Below, piece after piece: positions 20,993-30,765 of a stretch of DNA of 64,000 nucleotides. Under the pieces are notes generated by a model that was not told where the DNA came from, ran no database searches, and worked only from the letters and a program-made list of their open reading frames with translations. A program made the position numbers and the translations under genes. The stretch comes from an uncultured Granulosicoccaceae bacterium (GTDB lineage Bacteria > Pseudomonadota > Gammaproteobacteria > Granulosicoccales > Granulosicoccaceae). Location of the stretch: positions 1 to 64,000 of the forward strand of contig CALGLE010000035.1 of the NCBI GenBank assembly GCA_937930305.1, in the 5' to 3' direction. Within the stretch, counting starts at the first letter, position 1. Each line of letters starts with the position of its first letter.

Positions 20993-23942
20993 ACTGTGGT
21001 GGTTGTTTGCGTTCACCATCGGTTACCTTGCGTTGCTGTTTTTAGTGGCATGGGCTGCAGACTCTGGCAAGTTACCGCAACGGGTAATCAGTAACCCGAT
21101 TATCTACACCTTGTCATTGGGGGTCTACGCCACATCTTGGACATACTACGGTAGCGTCGGCTTAGCACACACCTCCGGTTTTGCGTTCTTAACGATTTAC
21201 TTAGGCGTAACCGGGGCTTTTTTATTAGGCCCTTACATTCTTCGCCCGCTGCTGCGTTTGTGCCGTGAACATCAATTAGTGTCCATCGCCGATTTAATGG
21301 CCTTTCGATATGGTGGGCGTGGCACAGGTTTACTCGTTACGATATTTATGTTGGTGGGCATACTGCCCTATATTTCTTTGCAAATTCGTGCGGTAACAGA
21401 GTCTGTTTCTGTGTTAACCCGCTCACCACCACCGGGCTTATTGGCGTTTAGTTTCAGTGTGCTCATCACCATCTTTGCCGTTTTATTCGGCTCACATCAT
21501 TTATCACAACGAGAAAAGCACCACGGCTTAGTAGTGGCCATCGCGTTTGAGTCAGCGTTTAAATTATTTGCACTATTAGTGGCAGGCATCGTGGTCATGA
21601 CGTCGGTGTTCTCAAGTCCTGCAGACTTTACCCGTTGGAGTAACGAGCACCCAGAAGCGGTGAGTAAACTGTATGAACCCATGCACACCGGCGGCATGTG
21701 GCCAACGTTACTATTTTTAGCCTTTACCGCAGCATTCCTATTGCCACGTCAATACCACATGACATTCACAGAGAATGAAAAACCCAAACACCTGAGCACC
21801 GCTTACTGGTTGTTCCCATTGTATTTGTTGTTGCTGAATTTACCCATCATTCCCATCTTGTTCGCCGGTGAGCATTTGGGATTAAGCATGCAGCCCGACT
21901 TCTACGTACTGGGCATCATGCAGCATTTGGACAGCAAAGCCTTAGCCATCTTAGTGTTCTTAGGCGGCGTATCTGCAGCCAGTGCCATGATGATTGTGAC
22001 AACCCTTGCGCTCAGCTATATGGTGCTGAACTATGTCCTGCTGCCCGCTTCCCTTTCGGGCAACACACCCACAGACTTCTACCAGCGCTTAACGTGGAAT
22101 AAGCGAGTCGTGGTGAGCTTGATTATTGCCGCAGGCTATGGGTTTTACATCGTTATTGAATTGAATGAAGGGCTCGCCAGTTTAGGGTTGATATCGTTTG
22201 TTGCCGCAGCTCAACTGTTACCGGGCGTGCTGGGCTTGCTGTTTTGGCCGCGGGCAAACCGCGTGGGCTTTTTAGCAGGTCTCACAGGCGGTGCGGTGGT
22301 TTGGGTGTTGTTGTTAATTTGGCCGCTTTTAAACCCAAGCTCCACCTTACTTGAATCGTTACCCGCACACTCTGACATCTGGACGCTGGCCACGTTTTGC
22401 ACCCTGTCGGTGAATTCGGTGTTGTTCATAATAGGTTCTTTACTCTCGCACCCCACTTTAGAAGAAGAGAATGCAGCCCAACTTGCTTTAGCGCAAAGTA
22501 GCTTCGGCACCAGTGGTCAATCTGTAGCCCGCTCAACAGTTAATTATCGCTACGCTATGCAAACCGTATTAGGCACAAAAGTGGCCGAGGATGAATTGCA
22601 ACGCGCATTAGATCAAACCGATCTATCCATGGATGAAACACGACCTGCCGAACTGCGCTTATTACACGAACAAATTGAACGCAACTTAACTGGATTAATC
22701 GGGCCAACACTGGCTCGCGAAATCTTACGTTTAAAGCGAAATGACTTACTTTCCACCACGTCATCCCCTTCAGCCAACGCACCCGACAATCGTTTATTGG
22801 AACTTCGCTTAGAGACCTCTCGTGAACGCATGAAGGGCATGACAAGACAACTGGATGACTTACGGCGTTACTTACGGGAAGTGCTTTATCACTTACCGCT
22901 GGGGGTTTGTTCCGTTGATGACGAAGGTAAAGTGTATTTATGGAATTCCGCTATGGAATCATTAACTGGTGTGCCCGAACGTAACGCCCAAGATCGGGCC
23001 ACCGATGCTTTGCCTGATCCCTGGCGAACCGTCTTGCACGACTTTGCGCAATCTAATGAAGAACATCGTCTGCGCTGCAAAATTACGCAAAACGACAGCG
23101 TGATGTCCATCAATCTACACAAAGCCAGTATTCCAAACCGAGCAGGTCTTCGAGCCGGTGCCGGGCAAGTTATCTTGATGGAAGATCGAACGCATTTAGA
23201 CACCTTGGAATCAGAACTTGCACACAGTGAGCGTTTGGCTTCCATCGGTCGCTTAGCAGCGGGTGTGGCCCATGAAATTGGTAACCCTCTAACCGGCATT
23301 GCCAGTATTGCGCAGAACTTACAATACGAATTAAAAGAAGAACCACCCGAACACAACACGACAGTCGTGCGCGAACACACCGGCGACATTCTTGACCAGG
23401 TTAATCGAATCAACGACATCGTAAGATCGTTACTGACATTCTCACATGCTGAATCCATCAGTGGCACACCACATGAACTAGTTAAACTCTCCGAGGTCAT
23501 CGAAGAAGCGGTACGATTGGTTAAACTAGCGCCTCAGCATCGCCATAACATTGAGCTCAATGTGCCCGAAGAAACCTATGTGAATGGCGATGCAAACCAC
23601 CTTGCGCAGATATTTTTAAATTTGATCAACAACGCCTGTGACGCCTCTCCCGATGAATCTTCCGTCATCGTTACTTGCGAATCCACAGCTGAGTGGCACA
23701 GCATCAGCGTGACGGATTCAGGCGACGGCATTAACCCATCGGTGCGCGAACAAATTTTTGAGCCGTTTTTTACTACCAAGCCGGTGGGCAGTGGTACCGG
23801 ATTAGGTTTATCGATGGTGTACAGCTTAGTCACTGATCACGGCGGCAGCGTTCGCATAGATGAAGAGTACAACAGCGGTACACGAATGATTGTTCAACTG
23901 CCCGTTGTAAAACAAGACCCGCAATCGGCGCCGGTGCAATGA
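20982..23942 (+). CDS. cbrA: Sensor histidine kinase with SSSF transporter domain, CbrA
   Basis: The 986-residue protein combines a sodium/solute symporter-like N terminus (about 13 membrane helices, residues 1-490), a linker, a PAS domain near residues 630-700 ([20 protein letters not shown]), a HisKA domain with [16 protein letters not shown] (phosphorylated His764) and an ATPase domain with [20 protein letters not shown] and [13 protein letters not shown]. CbrA in Pseudomonas controls use of carbon and nitrogen sources, including histidine. It overlaps the upstream small gene and the downstream cbrB, so all three are coupled. Confidence 0.92.
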   Translation: MTIELWWLFAFTIGYLALLFLVAWAADSGKLPQRVISNPIIYTLSLGVYATSWTYYGSVGLAHTSGFAFLTIYLGVTGAFLLGPYILRPLLRLCREHQLVSIADLMAFRYGGRGTGLLVTIFMLVGILPYISLQIRAVTESVSVLTRSPPPGLLAFSFSVLITIFAVLFGSHHLSQREKHHGLVVAIAFESAFKLFALLVAGIVVMTSVFSSPADFTRWSNEHPEAVSKLYEPMHTGGMWPTLLFLAFTAAFLLPRQYHMTFTENEKPKHLSTAYWLFPLYLLLLNLPIIPILFAGEHLGLSMQPDFYVLGIMQHLDSKALAILVFLGGVSAASAMMIVTTLALSYMVLNYVLLPASLSGNTPTDFYQRLTWNKRVVVSLIIAAGYGFYIVIELNEGLASLGLISFVAAAQLLPGVLGLLFWPRANRVGFLAGLTGGAVVWVLLLIWPLLNPSSTLLESLPAHSDIWTLATFCTLSVNSVLFIIGSLLSHPTLEEENAAQLALAQSSFGTSGQSVARSTVNYRYAMQTVLGTKVAEDELQRALDQTDLSMDETRPAELRLLHEQIERNLTGLIGPTLAREILRLKRNDLLSTTSSPSANAPDNRLLELRLETSRERMKGMTRQLDDLRRYLREVLYHLPLGVCSVDDEGKVYLWNSAMESLTGVPERNAQDRATDALPDPWRTVLHDFAQSNEEHRLRCKITQNDSVMSINLHKASIPNRAGLRAGAGQVILMEDRTHLDTLESELAHSERLASIGRLAAGVAHEIGNPLTGIASIAQNLQYELKEEPPEHNTTVVREHTGDILDQVNRINDIVRSLLTFSHAESISGTPHELVKLSEVIEEAVRLVKLAPQHRHNIELNVPEETYVNGDANHLAQIFLNLINNACDASPDESSVIVTCESTAEWHSISVTDSGDGINPSVREQIFEPFFTTKPVGSGTGLGLSMVYSLVTDHGGSVRIDEEYNSGTRMIVQLPVVKQDPQSAPVQ

Positions 23943-25234
23943 ATCGTCTATTAATTATCGAAGACGAGAAAGTCATTCTAAAAGCGTTAACCCGTTTACT
24001 CGAACGCAATCATTACGAAGTCACACCCACCCGGTCGGTGGAAGAGGCGTTACCACTGGAGCCACGCGGTTTTGATTTAGTCTTGGCTGATTTACGTTTA
24101 CCCGGAGCTCTTGGCACACACATCATTCCGCATGCGGAACCGGTACCGGTGGTGATTATGACTAGCCACGCCAGTGTCCGCTCAGCAGTTGATGCGATGC
24201 GCGCAGGCGCGATAGACTATATCGCAAAACCTTTTGATCACGATGAGTTGTTACTGGTGGTGGAACGCTCGTTATCACAAAATCAAATGCGAGCACAAAA
24301 CACGGCCCTTTTGATGGACATGGAACGCTTACTGCCCGCCGAAGCGATGCTGAGCTGCACACAAATTGGCGAACACTACGAAACGCTTCGCACACAAACG
24401 CATTTACAAAAACATGTTTTTATAGCCGGTGAACGTGGTGTCGGTCGTGAATGGTTAGCGCGGCTATTACATTGGCACGGGGAACGCCAAAGCGGCCCTT
24501 TTGTGATTGCTGACCTGCCCTTGCTACGTCACGAACCGCTAGAACAAAAACTACTGGGTGGGGACGAAGGGGCTAATCGACACGGCATGTTGCAAGCAGC
24601 CCATGGCGGCACTTTAGTGATTCGGCAACCGGCGTTACTGGATCACGATCTGCAACGAAAGTTGGTGCAAATGCTCAGTCGAAGTGGTCTGCATCACCCT
24701 AGAACCGGTCGCATATTCAACATCCATTTAATTATGGTGAGCGATACGCCCTTACAAACTTTAGTAGACAACAACGAACTGATTGAAGAATTGGGGCAGT
24801 TGTTCGAAGACGCGCACTTCATACTCAAACCCTTACGCGAACAACACGAACAACTGGATGAGCTGGTGCGTGCGCTCATTCACCACCACAGTCGTCGCCA
24901 CAACGTAGCGGTTAGCGCACCCGACCCCAGTGCAATCGCTGCGGTGCAAGCCTATCGATGGGACGGTAATGCACAAGAACTGGATCGATCAATCGAGCGT
25001 GCGGTATTGGCCGCCCAAGGGCGCAGCATTGAAGCCTCGCACTTAGGTTTGGGCATCGTTACGGACGACCCGGCCCCCGGAAATAACCGGGACTTATCAC
25101 TGGATGAATACTTCCGATTCTTCGTTTTGCGCCACCAAGCCAAGCTGTCGGAAACCGAACTGGCCAGCCGGCTGGGCATCAGTCGCAAAGCCTTGTGGGA
25201 GAGGCGGCAGAAAATGGGACTCCCACGCTCATAA
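23939..25234 (+). CDS. cbrB: CbrB-like response regulator with a degenerate sigma-54 AAA+ domain
   Basis: The 431-residue protein begins with a complete receiver domain: acidic pair E8/D9, phosphoacceptor D51 in LVLADLRLPG, T75 and K97. The central region aligns with NtrC-type AAA+ modules but has lost the working parts: Walker A reads GERGVGRE (residues 164-171, Lys replaced by Arg), the GAFTGA loop that contacts sigma-54 is absent (DEGANRHGML instead), Walker B GGTLFLDE is GGTLVIRQ (223-230), and no arginine finger is seen. The C terminus is a Fis-type helix-turn-helix (TELASRLGISRKALWERRQ). It probably binds DNA without driving sigma-54 melting. Confidence 0.88.
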   Translation: MNRLLIIEDEKVILKALTRLLERNHYEVTPTRSVEEALPLEPRGFDLVLADLRLPGALGTHIIPHAEPVPVVIMTSHASVRSAVDAMRAGAIDYIAKPFDHDELLLVVERSLSQNQMRAQNTALLMDMERLLPAEAMLSCTQIGEHYETLRTQTHLQKHVFIAGERGVGREWLARLLHWHGERQSGPFVIADLPLLRHEPLEQKLLGGDEGANRHGMLQAAHGGTLVIRQPALLDHDLQRKLVQMLSRSGLHHPRTGRIFNIHLIMVSDTPLQTLVDNNELIEELGQLFEDAHFILKPLREQHEQLDELVRALIHHHSRRHNVAVSAPDPSAIAAVQAYRWDGNAQELDRSIERAVLAAQGRSIEASHLGLGIVTDDPAPGNNRDLSLDEYFRFFVLRHQAKLSETELASRLGISRKALWERRQKMGLPRS

Positions 25235-25351
25235 TTGCTCAATTTGCAGACTATTTTTCCTATTGAAATCAATAAGTTAAATTTTTCCTATTCAGAACAA
25301 GTCTGATCCCGAAAACACGCGACACAGTGCGCCCTATCACGCCCTTCTTAT

Positions 25352-25379
25352 TTGACTCCACCGGCACGACAGGTACACT
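25352..25379 (+). promoter_or_regulatory. Probable sigma-70 promoter of acs
   Basis: TTGACT (25352-25357) and TACACT (25374-25379) are 16 bases apart, giving a predicted start near 25386, just upstream of both candidate acs starts (25396 and 25411). I found no -24/-12 (GG/GC) sigma-54 element in 25235-25395. Confidence 0.5.
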
Positions 25380-25395
25380 TCTGACATTCAAATAA

Positions 25396-27348
25396 ATGAC
25401 CACTAAATTTATGAGTGATACGAAGATCTATCCGGTGCTTGAGTCAGTGGCTGAATCCGCCCACATCACCAAAGAAACCTACGAAGAAATGTATGCTCGT
25501 TCCATTGACAGCCCCGATGAATTTTGGGCGGAACAAGCTGAAAACACACTGGATTGGTTCAAGCCATGGGATACGGTTCAAGAGTGGGATTTCCATAAAG
25601 CTGAAATCGCTTGGTTCAAGGGCGCAAAACTTAATGTCGCCTACAACTGCTTAGATCGTCACTTAGAAAAACGCGGCGACCAAGCAGCCATCATTTGGGA
25701 AGGCGACGACCCGAACGAAGACAAAACCATCACTTACCGAGAATTGCACGCCGAGGTGTGTCGTTTCTCAAATGCCCTGAAAGGCATTGGCGTTAAAAAA
25801 GGCGATCGGGTTTGCATCTACATGCCAATGATTCCTGAAGCCGCTGTCGCGATGTTGTCATGCGCGCGCATCGGTGCCATGCACTCGGTTGTGTTCGGCG
25901 GTTTTTCTCCTGACGCCTTAGCAGACCGCGTTGAAAATGCCGACTGCTCCATCATCATCACTGCCGATCAGGGCTTACGTGGTGGACGCAAAGTGCCATT
26001 AAAAGCCAACGCCGACATCGCTTGCGAAAAAACCAATAACGTAAAACGTATGGTGGTTGTTAAGCGCGGTGGTGAAGACGTTGAATGGACTGAAGGTCGC
26101 GATCTTTGGTATCACGAGTTGGTCGATGCCGCATCGGAAGATTGCCCCGTTGAAGAAATGGACGCTGAAGATCCGTTGTTTATTCTTTACACATCAGGTT
26201 CAACGGGTAAACCCAAAGGCGTATTGCACACCAGCGGGGGCTACCTATTGCACGCCTCCATGACGCATAAATACATCTTTGATTACAAAGATGGCGATAT
26301 CTACTGGTGCACCGCAGATGTGGGTTGGGTTACCGGCCACTCCTACATTGTGTACGGCCCCTTGGCCAACGGTGCTACCACCATGATGTTTGAAGGCATC
26401 CCCACCTACCCCAGTGTCAGCCGTTTTTGGGAAGTCATTGATAAGCACAAGGTCAACATTTTCTACACCGCCCCAACCGCGATACGCGCGCTGATGGCAC
26501 ATGGGGATGACCCAGTAAAATCCAGCTCACGCGAATCATTAAAGTTGCTCGGCACTGTAGGTGAACCCATCAACCCTGAAGCGTGGGAGTGGTATCACGA
26601 AGTGGTGGGCGACAGTCGATGCCCCATTGTGGATACCTGGTGGCAAACAGAAACCGGTGGTGTGCTCATCACCCCACTGCCCGGAGCAACCGATTTAAAA
26701 CCCGGATCGGCCACCAAACCCTTTTTTGGTGTGGTGCCTGCGTTAGTGGACGAACAAGGCAACATCTTAGAAGGTGCTGCCGAAGGAAACTTGGTCATCA
26801 CCCGGCCTTGGCCAGGCCAAATGCGCACCGTTTATGGCGATCACAAACGTTTTCATGAAACCTACTTTGCCATGTATCCCGGCTACTACTTCACCGGTGA
26901 CGGCGCCCGGCGCGACGAAGACGGCTACTATTGGATAACCGGCCGAGTGGATGATGTTCTCAACGTTTCAGGCCACAGACTAGGCACCGCTGAAATTGAA
27001 AGTGCTCTGGTACTGCACGAGCACGTAGCAGAAGCCGCTGTGGTCGGTTACCCGCACGACATCAAAGGCCAAGGCATCTACGCGTATGTCACCTTAAACA
27101 TCGGCGTGGAAGAAACCGATGCGCTTCGCGATGAATTAGTGAAACACGTACGCGGCGAAATTGGCCCCATCGCCACACCGGATGTTATTCAATGGGCACC
27201 GGGCTTACCAAAAACACGCTCGGGTAAAATCATGCGCCGTATCCTTCGTAAAATTGCCGAGAACGATTTGGGCAACTTAGGTGATACTTCTACTCTGGCC
27301 GACCCAGGTGTTGTGGACGGCTTGGTTGAGCATCGAGCGAATACCTAG
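25396..27348 (+). CDS. acs: Acetyl-coenzyme A synthetase
   Basis: Acs activates acetate to acetyl-CoA through acetyl-AMP. The 650-residue protein has the AMP-binding P-loop [49 protein letters not shown], and the C-terminal acetylation site [15 protein letters not shown] with Lys near residue 606-611, depending on the start. The second Met (25411, MSDTK) may be the true start. A predicted promoter lies just upstream and a strong terminator follows at 27411. It directly follows cbrAB, so carbon-source control by CbrAB is plausible but not shown. Confidence 0.97.
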   Translation: MTTKFMSDTKIYPVLESVAESAHITKETYEEMYARSIDSPDEFWAEQAENTLDWFKPWDTVQEWDFHKAEIAWFKGAKLNVAYNCLDRHLEKRGDQAAIIWEGDDPNEDKTITYRELHAEVCRFSNALKGIGVKKGDRVCIYMPMIPEAAVAMLSCARIGAMHSVVFGGFSPDALADRVENADCSIIITADQGLRGGRKVPLKANADIACEKTNNVKRMVVVKRGGEDVEWTEGRDLWYHELVDAASEDCPVEEMDAEDPLFILYTSGSTGKPKGVLHTSGGYLLHASMTHKYIFDYKDGDIYWCTADVGWVTGHSYIVYGPLANGATTMMFEGIPTYPSVSRFWEVIDKHKVNIFYTAPTAIRALMAHGDDPVKSSSRESLKLLGTVGEPINPEAWEWYHEVVGDSRCPIVDTWWQTETGGVLITPLPGATDLKPGSATKPFFGVVPALVDEQGNILEGAAEGNLVITRPWPGQMRTVYGDHKRFHETYFAMYPGYYFTGDGARRDEDGYYWITGRVDDVLNVSGHRLGTAEIESALVLHEHVAEAAVVGYPHDIKGQGIYAYVTLNIGVEETDALRDELVKHVRGEIGPIATPDVIQWAPGLPKTRSGKIMRRILRKIAENDLGNLGDTSTLADPGVVDGLVEHRANT

Positions 27349-27410
27349 CGTTTAAATTTAATTGGGCGTTTAAATTATTTAAGCGCTTAGTTTTAAATTT
27401 GTTAGATCTA

Positions 27411-27440
27411 AAAAAGGGCCGCATTAGCGGCCTTTTTTTA
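27411..27440 (+). terminator. Rho-independent terminator of acs
   Basis: GGCCGC (27417-27422) pairs with GCGGCC (27427-27432) around an ATTA loop, preceded by a run of A and followed by seven T. It lies 63 bases after the acs stop. Confidence 0.9.
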
Positions 27441-27845
27441 TCGGTGTGCACCACCATTAAAATTCAACGAAATCACAGATAAATTGCGGCGCATCCGGGT
27501 TATATAAGAAAAATTCCTCGGTGCTCATTGAAAGTGATAGATGGGTCAATATTTCGTCTGAACGGATGTAACCACGATTTTCAAAAAAAAGCCCTGCACT
27601 GCACATTGCCAAATAAGCGGAAAGTTTTTCTGAACTTTCCTAATCCTCTTAACTCTTAAAAAAACTCCATCTGCACAGAGTTTATTTTTCCGCAGGGAAC
27701 TTTTCCGCTCGATTCGTATCGTGGTTCGAAAACACAAAACGAAATCAAGCGCGATTATTAACAATCTGTTCTCTGATTAATCAATGGTATTCAAAGATTT
27801 ATCAGAAAAGTTATACAGGCCTTTTAACTTCCAAGAGAGTTTTTT
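27441..27845. other. AT-rich intergenic region with repeated GCGGAAA motifs
   Basis: No credible gene is seen in these 405 bases (the minus-strand frame at 27546-27764 has no family features). It holds a perfect hairpin, GGAAAGTT (27619-27626) with AACTTTCC (27633-27640), without a following T run. The motif GCGGAAAGTT (27617-27626) recurs in inverted form as AACTTTTCCGC (27698-27708), and TTTTCCGC occurs twice near 27686-27708. This may be a binding site array controlling the downstream lipoprotein gene. Confidence 0.4.
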
Positions 27846-29000
27846 ATGAGCTATAGACTTCAAAAATTATCGACCACGAAAAGTGCTGTTGCACTCTCCG
27901 TTTTGTTAGCCTTAGGGGCTTGCAGCAGTAGCGACGACAACAATGACGACAATGACACCAACCCAGAACAACCGGTTGATACGGGTGGTGAATTAGAAAC
28001 AGTCTCTGTAACTCTGGATACAGCGCAAGAAACCCCAGCTCCTGTCGGCGTTCCCGACGGCGCTAGTGGTACAGCCGATGTCTCGGTTGACGCAGCAGGT
28101 GTGGTTACAGCAACTGTTGGCGTAAGTAATCTTTCAGGTCCGGCAACCATGGCCCATATTCATCGTGCATTTGCAGGTTCTTCTGGCCCTGTTTTAATTG
28201 GCTTGACCAGCGATGATGGCGGCTCCACTTGGACCGTACCTGCGGATGCACGCGCTCTCACAGCAGACGAGATCGGTGCGTTCAATCGCGGCGAGTTATA
28301 CATAAACGTGCATACCGATGCGAATGGCTCAGGCGAAATTCGCGGTCAAATTGACTCTGGTAATGCTACGCGATTCACTGTTTTGATCGAGAACATCTCT
28401 ACCCCTGAAACCCTTAATGTCGCATCTGACAGCAGCACACAACCGGTCCCTCTATCTCCAGGTGCCTACATCGTTCATCGCAACGAAACCGACAGCCCGC
28501 TGCTTTTGCCTCGTGATGCGGCCAATGCTGGCTTAGAATCTGTTGCTGAAGACGGTAACCCTGGCCCATACCCTGCAGCCGTTCCTGGAGCAGGCGTATT
28601 TAATACCCCTGTTGGTGCAGATGGTCCAGCACCGATCGGCCCAGGCGGATCTTACGAATTTACCGTTCAAGGCGTTGATGGCGACAAGCTCGATTTTGTG
28701 ACTATGTTCATTCCATCCAATGATTGGTTCTACACGGCTACCGATGATGACAACAGCTTGGATCTTTTCGTGGACGGCCAACCTGTTTCTGGCGAAGTAG
28801 CAGCTACCGACATCGCTATCTGGGATGCGGGTACAGAATTTGATGAAGAACCAGGTACCGGCCCAAACCAGGCTCAACGCCAGGAAGGACCCAACACCGG
28901 CGATCCAGATTCCAACACAGCTGTTGGCAGCCTAGAGAGTCGCGGTCAATCAGTTAGCCTAAACGGTCCAGCATTGCGCGTGACCATCACACCTCAATAA
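27846..29000 (+). CDS. CHRD- and spondin-domain lipoprotein
   Basis: The 384-residue protein has a lipoprotein signal (VALSVLLALGACSSS), an Asp/Asn-rich linker, a CHRD domain at about residues 50-172 (ATMAHIHRAFAGSSGPVLIG, RGELYINVHTDANGSGEIRG), and a spondin-N-like domain at about 175-384 (RFTVLIENISTPETL, YEFTVQGVDGDKLDFVTMFI, NDWFYT). CHRD domains were first described in chordin and occur in many secreted bacterial proteins of unknown role. It is likely exposed on the cell surface or in the periplasm. A large regulatory region precedes it and a strong terminator follows. Confidence 0.85.
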   Translation: MSYRLQKLSTTKSAVALSVLLALGACSSSDDNNDDNDTNPEQPVDTGGELETVSVTLDTAQETPAPVGVPDGASGTADVSVDAAGVVTATVGVSNLSGPATMAHIHRAFAGSSGPVLIGLTSDDGGSTWTVPADARALTADEIGAFNRGELYINVHTDANGSGEIRGQIDSGNATRFTVLIENISTPETLNVASDSSTQPVPLSPGAYIVHRNETDSPLLLPRDAANAGLESVAEDGNPGPYPAAVPGAGVFNTPVGADGPAPIGPGGSYEFTVQGVDGDKLDFVTMFIPSNDWFYTATDDDNSLDLFVDGQPVSGEVAATDIAIWDAGTEFDEEPGTGPNQAQRQEGPNTGDPDSNTAVGSLESRGQSVSLNGPALRVTITPQ

Positions 29001-29021
29001 GGGTCACATAATTGGAATACC

Positions 29022-29054
29022 AAAAAGGGGCTCATTAATGAGCCCCTTTTTTTG
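29022..29054 (+). terminator. Rho-independent terminator after the CHRD lipoprotein
   Basis: A perfect 20-base palindrome at 29027-29046 (GGGGCTCATT and AATGAGCCCC) is flanked by runs of A and T. It can act in both directions, also ending transcripts of the convergent tlpA-like gene. Confidence 0.93.
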
Positions 29055-29130
29055 TTCGAGTTTTTTTGCCCAAACCTTCAAACAAATTTACAGAACGGCA
29101 CGAGCGGAATCAATTGCGAGCAGTAAATGA

Positions 29131-29664
29131 TTATTCGTTTCGTAGCTCTAACATGTAGTCAATAAACTGAGGATCATCCCATTCTCGAGGCCCGACGGCT
29201 TCTGCAATGATTTCACCCTCTGCAGAAACAATAAAAGTGGTGGGCAAGCCTTTAACTTTCCAGTTAGGTAGCGTCATCTGATTACCCAAAAGCACCGGGA
29301 AATCGATGGGTACCTGCTGCATAAATTCATTGATGGCATCGGCGCTCTCACCTACATTCACCGCCACCATACCTACCCCTTCATCCAATAACTGTTCGGC
29401 GGCTCGATTCATAGCGGGTAATTCGTGAACACACGGCGCACACCAAGTGGCCCAAAAATTAACGATGTAAGGCTTACCGCTAATCGACTTCGCATCCCAA
29501 GTATCGGCATTTAGTTCTGTTAGTTCAAAACTGGGCAGGTCTCGCTCGGTTGGTGTTAATAAAAATTTGTTGGCAAGCGCGTTAGCGCCAGACAAAGTCG
29601 CAGCAAGGCCCAAAGCGAGCACAATGCCGCGCCTAATTTGAATGGGGTTTAATTTGTAGCTCAT
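29131..29664 (-). CDS. TlpA/ResA-like thioredoxin-fold protein
   Basis: The 177-residue protein has an N-terminal hydrophobic export signal or anchor ([19 protein letters not shown]) and a periplasmic thioredoxin fold with [18 protein letters not shown] (active site CAPC) and the cis-Pro loop [16 protein letters not shown]. TlpA-like proteins reduce disulfides outside the cytoplasm, for example in cytochrome maturation. Its ATG overlaps the msrB stop (ATGA), so it is cotranslated with msrB. Confidence 0.88.
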   Translation of the reverse strand: MSYKLNPIQIRRGIVLALGLAATLSGANALANKFLLTPTERDLPSFELTELNADTWDAKSISGKPYIVNFWATWCAPCVHELPAMNRAAEQLLDEGVGMVAVNVGESADAINEFMQQVPIDFPVLLGNQMTLPNWKVKGLPTTFIVSAEGEIIAEAVGPREWDDPQFIDYMLELRNE

Positions 29665-30065
29665 GATTCACCTCGTTCCTTAAATTTCAAGGAAGCAGAA
29701 TTTATGCAATACCGATTGCCGGTGGGCTGTGGCCCATCTGGGAACACATGGCCCAAATGCGCACCACACGATTGGCACAGCACTTCAACGCGCACCATTC
29801 CGTGACTGCTGTCGCGTTCTTCTTCAACGTCTACCCCGTCAGCAGGCTGATAGAAACTGGGCCAACCAGAGCCTGAGTCGTATTTGTGAGCAGAGTCAAA
29901 TAAAGGATCTTCACAACAAGCACACAGGTACTGCCCATCGCCCTTGTGCTCGTTGTAGACGCCTGTAAAGGCTCGCTCGGTGCCTTTGTTGCGGGCGACT
30001 TGAAACACCTCTGGTGGCAAAAGCGCTGCCCATTCTGCCGATGTTTTCTCAATTTTCCGTGACAT
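29661..30065 (-). CDS. msrB: Peptide-methionine (R)-S-oxide reductase
   Basis: MsrB reduces methionine-R-sulfoxide in proteins. The 134-residue protein has the zinc-binding pairs CACCEDPLF and [16 protein letters not shown], the core SGWPSFYQP and the catalytic [11 protein letters not shown]. Length matches cytoplasmic single-domain MsrB and no signal peptide is visible. The coupled downstream gene encodes an exported thioredoxin-fold protein, an odd partnership across compartments. Confidence 0.95.
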   Translation of the reverse strand: MSRKIEKTSAEWAALLPPEVFQVARNKGTERAFTGVYNEHKGDGQYLCACCEDPLFDSAHKYDSGSGWPSFYQPADGVDVEEERDSSHGMVRVEVLCQSCGAHLGHVFPDGPQPTGNRYCINSASLKFKERGES

Positions 30066-30111
30066 GATTCAACCCTTTCACTTGGTTGTTAAGCTTCAAT
30101 CAGTATGACCG

Positions 30112-30117
30112 TATAAT
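30112..30117 (+). promoter_or_regulatory. Consensus -10 element directly before smr
   Basis: A perfect TATAAT lies six bases before the GTG start at 30123. A possible -35 is TTGTTA at 30086-30091, but its spacing (20) is long. A start site 6 to 8 bases after this box would give an mRNA with essentially no leader. Confidence 0.5.
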
Positions 30118-30122
30118 GGGGT

Positions 30123-30674
30123 GTGAGTGCCAAAAAACCAATCAGCGATGACGACAGTGCCCTATTCCGCGAAGCGGTTGGGGATGTGAAATCCGTCCGC
30201 AATGATCGAATTGACCTAAGCGATCAAAAACCCAAAGCCAAAACACCCTCGGCTGCGTCAAAAAAAGAGGATGATCGATCCGTAATGGCGGCACTGCTGG
30301 ACGACTTGAGTGAGAACGATCTGCTGGAAACCGGCGAGCACTTAGCTTATACGTCCGATGGCGTGCAAAGATCAGTTTTACGCAAACTTAAAAGCGGCAA
30401 GTATAGCCTACAGGCTGCTGTAGATTTGCATGGCTACACCGTGCAAGAGGCTCGCGTTGTATTAGCCGAATTTTTGAAAAATTCGCGTGAGAAACGGCAT
30501 TTGTGTGTGCGAATAATACACGGCAAAGGCCGTAAACAAGCCGACAAAGCCCCCCGTTTAAAGCCCGCTGTGAATCAATGGTTGCAACGCAACAAAGCAG
30601 TATTAGCTTTTTGCTCAGCGAGGGATTGTGATGGGGGTACTGGGGCGGTTTATGTGTTGCTGAAAAAATTGTAG
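30123..30674 (+). CDS. Smr-domain protein, SmrA-like
   Basis: The 183-residue protein has an N-terminal segment typical of SmrA (DDSALFREAVGDVKSVRNDR) and a C-terminal Smr domain with LDLHGYTVQEA-like DLHGYTVQEARVVL, RIIHGKGRKQ and GGTGAVYVLL. Smr domains are nucleases related to the C terminus of MutS2; DLHG and HGKG are the conserved loops. The start is GTG, with no ribosome binding site and a perfect -10 box right upstream, which suggests a leaderless message. Confidence 0.87.
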   Translation: MSAKKPISDDDSALFREAVGDVKSVRNDRIDLSDQKPKAKTPSAASKKEDDRSVMAALLDDLSENDLLETGEHLAYTSDGVQRSVLRKLKSGKYSLQAAVDLHGYTVQEARVVLAEFLKNSREKRHLCVRIIHGKGRKQADKAPRLKPAVNQWLQRNKAVLAFCSARDCDGGTGAVYVLLKKL

Positions 30675-30765
30675 TTCAGCAATACCGCAGCAAATCGGGA
30701 ACGGCTTCTATAGCCAAACGCCGGGCAACGTCTTCGGTATTAAAATTGTTAGCCAGTATTCAAAG

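Noticed and set aside
22889..23500. A 203-codon minus-strand frame inside cbrA
   Set aside because: The plus strand encodes the histidine kinase core with all motifs; the shadow has no family match.
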